The position numbers and the translations under genes were made by a program. Below, piece after piece: positions 28,469 through 28,949 of a stretch of 28,949 nt of DNA; position 1 is the stretch's first letter; each line of letters starts with the position of its first letter. Source of the DNA: a virus. The notes beneath the pieces were generated by a model. That model saw only the letters and a list, made by a program, of their open reading frames with translations, did not search any database and had not been told where the DNA came from. Where the stretch lies: IMG/VR virus record IMGVR_UViG_3300042892_002274, positions 1 to 28,949 of that record, one strand, 5' to 3'.

Positions 28469-28949
28469 ACCCCAAACTAAAAAGATCAAACGATAGAAAG
28501 GTCGCTAATGCTGTCAGCCCTAATGGTAAGACTGCAACAATTGCTAACACCTTTGGCCTCCCCGCTGGTAAAGCCTATTCCTGTCCAGGAGAAACCCCTA
28601 CCTGCAAAAAAGTCTGTTACGCAGGAAAGTTAGAAAAGATTTACAAGGGAGTAAGAGATAACCTGCTCCATAATTGGGACCTATTAAAAGACGCTGATCA
28701 TGAAACTATGGTTAATTTACTTTCAGAAATGATTGAAGACTTTAAAAAAGATTGCGATAAACGCAATGCAGAAAAACTATTCCGCATTCACTGGGACGGT
28801 GATTTTTTCAATGATACTTATACACGTGCTTGGCGTGATGTTATTGAAAACAACGAGGATGTTCAATTCTGGGTTTATACACGTGTCGCCTCTGCAACCG
28901 TATGGTTAAAAGATATTGCAAACTTATCTTTATATTACTCAACAGACGA
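28465..28949 (+). CDS. GP88-like actinophage protein, 3' end cut by window edge
   Basis: Open to the right edge. After a basic N-terminus comes the signature NTFGLPAGKAYSCPGETPTC KKVCYAGK (residues ~28-55), the Cys-containing hallmark of the GP88-type family (PF17338) first named from mycobacteriophage genes. Further on are FRIHWDGDFFNDTYTRAWRD and VQFWVYTRVASATVWLK. The Cys arrangement C-x6-C-x3-C suggests a metal or iron-sulfur site, unproven. Its biochemical role is unknown. It starts six nucleotides after TATAAT and is coupled to the preceding gene by an ATGA overlap. Confidence 0.8.
   Translation, partial: MNPKLKRSNDRKVANAVSPNGKTATIANTFGLPAGKAYSCPGETPTCKKVCYAGKLEKIYKGVRDNLLHNWDLLKDADHETMVNLLSEMIEDFKKDCDKRNAEKLFRIHWDGDFFNDTYTRAWRDVIENNEDVQFWVYTRVASATVWLKDIANLSLYYSTD

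Overview
The window looks like part of the genome of a tailed double-stranded DNA phage of a low-GC Gram-positive bacterium, most likely an actinobacterium. A freshwater acI/Nanopelagicales-type host is my inference. Supporting signs are a phage portal protein at the left edge, a long cassette of tail-fibre-like proteins, a secreted lysozyme-like transglycosylase, a one-TM holin-like protein of the kind seen in actinophages, a GP88-like protein, a class II (B12-dependent) ribonucleotide reductase, a phage-style tRNA-Asn and very dense packing of small ORFs. The sequence is visibly AT-rich throughout.

Layout. (1) 1-22427 is almost entirely minus strand, read right to left. It holds a holin-like protein, an Ig-like protein, a collagen-like fibre, further Ig-like, tail-fibre and LamG-like adhesin genes, a FN3-plus-Hint protein, a metabolic block (two 2OG-Fe(II) oxygenase-like genes flanking nrdJ), a giant LamG-like protein, a small protein and the portal. 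The only plus-strand gene inside this block is the lysozyme-like gene at 16484-17029, which has its own promoter. (2) 22462-24694 is plus strand: a DHH-like phosphoesterase, a 61-aa protein, tRNA-Asn, then a secreted HExxH metallopeptidase with its own promoter. (3) 24684-25692 is a short minus-strand operon ending in a clear intrinsic terminator. (4) 25693-26012 is a 320-bp divergent control region. (5) 26013-28949 is plus strand: many tiny overlapping genes of early-region type, a candidate replication-origin segment with DnaA boxes, and a GP88-like gene running off the edge.

The strongest structural signal is promoter logic. Many genes, mainly the virion genes, start exactly 6 nt after a TATAAT hexamer (TATAAT-N6-ATG/GTG) and lack a Shine-Dalgarno sequence, which predicts leaderless mRNAs. 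A second class in the right-hand region has TGTCAG-N10-TAKAMT. Three of these five start their leader with ATAACAACAA. Several lie 20-30 bp downstream of a third motif, ATGTCCGWTTTGTC, present six times. A third class is the ordinary TTGACW-N17/18-TATACT type, used for the lysozyme and metallopeptidase genes. Together these look like a phage-specific regulatory code.

The adhesion cassette is built from shuffled paralogous modules: a shared N-terminal anchor, shared stalk repeats, shared C-terminal tips, three Ig-like proteins each followed directly by a small ORF, and two related 68-78 aa proteins. The FN3 protein ends in a Hint (intein-like) domain that retains the nucleophile Ser and the TxxH motif but has no terminal His-Asn. 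Many genes of 27-58 aa were found by reading overlaps and start signals. All functions are inferred from sequence alone.
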